From positions 5,303,549 to 5,367,548 of the forward strand of contig OY759223.1 of assembly GCA_963662175.1 (NCBI GenBank): a stretch of 64,000 nt of DNA, in the 5' to 3' direction. The notes beneath the pieces were generated by a model. The model ran no database searches and was not told the origin of the DNA. It saw only the letters and a list, made by a program, of their open reading frames with translations. This document shows positions 63,157 through 64,000 of the stretch, in pieces. The DNA is from Aradus depressus. Lineage: Eukaryota > Arthropoda > Insecta > Hemiptera > Aradidae. Position numbers and translations under genes: made by a program. Numbering within the stretch: position 1 is the first letter of the stretch; the number at the start of each line of letters is the position of its first letter.

Positions 63157-63391
63157 GTAAGTTGACACATTCTGTCTAGTTGTTCTTTTCAAAAGATCTG
63201 CCAATGATTGGTATTTCCAGAGATGACTGTACCTCCCACATTTATTGTTTCTTTTTCTTGGACAAACTTATTTTTTGATATAATTTCTATTTCACACTAA
63301 CAGAATTATACATAAACAAACAGTTTCGTCATTATACCATTGTCAGGGTTGGTTATATTCGGTGTAATGACGTAACCATAGTTTATATATA
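63157..63391. other. Beat intron start
   Basis: Donor-side intron. At 63320-63355 the minus strand has 'ctgacaatggtataatgacg' then 'aaactgttt', a decayed relative of the hammerhead-like motif at 62334. The core A-to-G position is mutated. Confidence 0.45.
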
Positions 63392-63871
63392 CAGTAGATT
63401 CTCCCTTATCAGAAAACGCCGGATATCATCAATTAATGAGAAAAAATATAACAATTAAAGCATAAAAAGAAGTGTTTTTAGGTGAGCTAAGGAATAAAAC
63501 ACGTATTTTGTTGATAACATTTATTAAATTGACAATAATATGTACTTACTGAACATTCATTTATTATATGTACGTACATATGTACATATATTTATCCAAG
63601 CATTAAAAAGATATTTTGAAATCAGCGTTTAAGTAAGTGAAGTAATAAAATATTGTATTAGCATTCCCTTCATTATAAATACAATGTACTTACATATGTA
63701 CAATAAAAACATATGAAAGATTCGTGAGTTACGGAATTATTATGTGCTCGTAAATACACGTGGCTCATATAATTGATAATCTAATAATTAAATGTTAATT
63801 TTAGTTTAAAAAATTTGATATTATTTTGTGAGCGCCGGTTAACAGAAAGCCGGATAAGGGAGAGTCTACTG
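63392..63871. mobile_element. pogo/Tigger-type MITE
   Basis: 480 bp with TA on both sides (63390-63391, 63872-63873). TIRs are 'cagtagattctcccttatc' and, inverted, 'cagtagactctcccttatcc' + 'ggc'. The first ~270 bases match 16918-17190. No coding sequence. It is likely mobilised by a transposase of the type whose C-terminus survives at 17231-17340. Confidence 0.9.
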
Positions 63872-63879
63872 TACATTTT

Positions 63880-64000
63880 AATTCCTAGCTATACGAAGTA
63901 TAGAGGAAGTTATGCAATCAGTCAAAAATTCGATATGGAGTTTCAACGGAATTTCAAGTTTTCCCGACCTCCTGTTTCCAAAAAAAATATGTAGATATGT
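63880..64000 (-). repeat. CAGAC-repeat family copy, cut by window end
   Basis: 'tagaggaagttatgcaatca', 'gtcaaaaattcgatatggag' and 'tttcaacggaatttcaagtt', the same order as 5120-5195. Confidence 0.75.

Overview
The window looks like a gene-poor, AT-rich stretch of a large insect (or other arthropod) genome that is almost entirely transposable elements. Only one piece of ordinary host coding sequence is convincing: a 206-base spliced exon at 62951-63156 (+) encoding the first immunoglobulin-like domain of a Beaten-path (Beat) family protein. Much of the window may therefore be intron or upstream flank of a beat gene. An insect assignment fits the Beat exon, the BEL/Pao, errantivirus, CsRn1-type Gypsy and R1-clade elements, and SINE tails resembling the arthropod telomere repeat (TTAGG). 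I cannot name the species.

Layout. 1-17.7 kb: tandem repeats, a tRNA-derived SINE family (about 15 copies in the window), a second dispersed repeat family with a CAGACAGACAGAC block ('CAGAC repeat'), LINE fragments, a hAT remnant and a pogo remnant whose transposase ends in a PCNA-binding-type motif. 18.0-31.6 kb: a BEL/Pao LTR retrotransposon with near-identical LTRs and a 5-bp target duplication. Its reverse transcriptase is split at the YxDD active site by a 7.2-kb errantivirus with gag, pol and env and LTRs that look identical. The BEL element itself lies in a 102-codon open frame that may be a host or transposon exon. 31.6-40 kb: SINEs, CAGAC repeats, a Tc1 pseudogene and two solo LTRs. 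40.0-44.5 kb: a CsRn1-type Ty3/Gypsy element (minus strand) inserted in a ~90-bp tandem repeat. 45.6-46.9 kb: a minisatellite and a 5'-truncated LINE with RNase H.

48.2-61.2 kb: a candidate 13-kb Helitron-like shell (5' TC, 3' hairpin plus CTAG, inserted between A and T) holding an R1-clade LINE whose central part is replaced by ~8.5 kb of G/C-skewed minisatellite. The LINE 3' end is present three times. 61.25-62.4 kb: a palindrome of two hammerhead-ribozyme-like motifs, interrupted by a PIF/Harbinger-type element (TTA duplication, MADF exon) that itself contains a small MITE. 62.9-64 kb: the Beat exon and a pogo-type MITE in the following intron.

The most interesting signals are the hammerhead-like motifs with self-complementary stem III at several loci, the intact-looking errantivirus with an apparently missing integrase glutamate, the Helitron/LINE/minisatellite composite, and the disrupted open frame under the BEL insertion. 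Many long open frames inside the minisatellite are translation artefacts of the repeat. All family calls are by eye from motifs; no database search was run.
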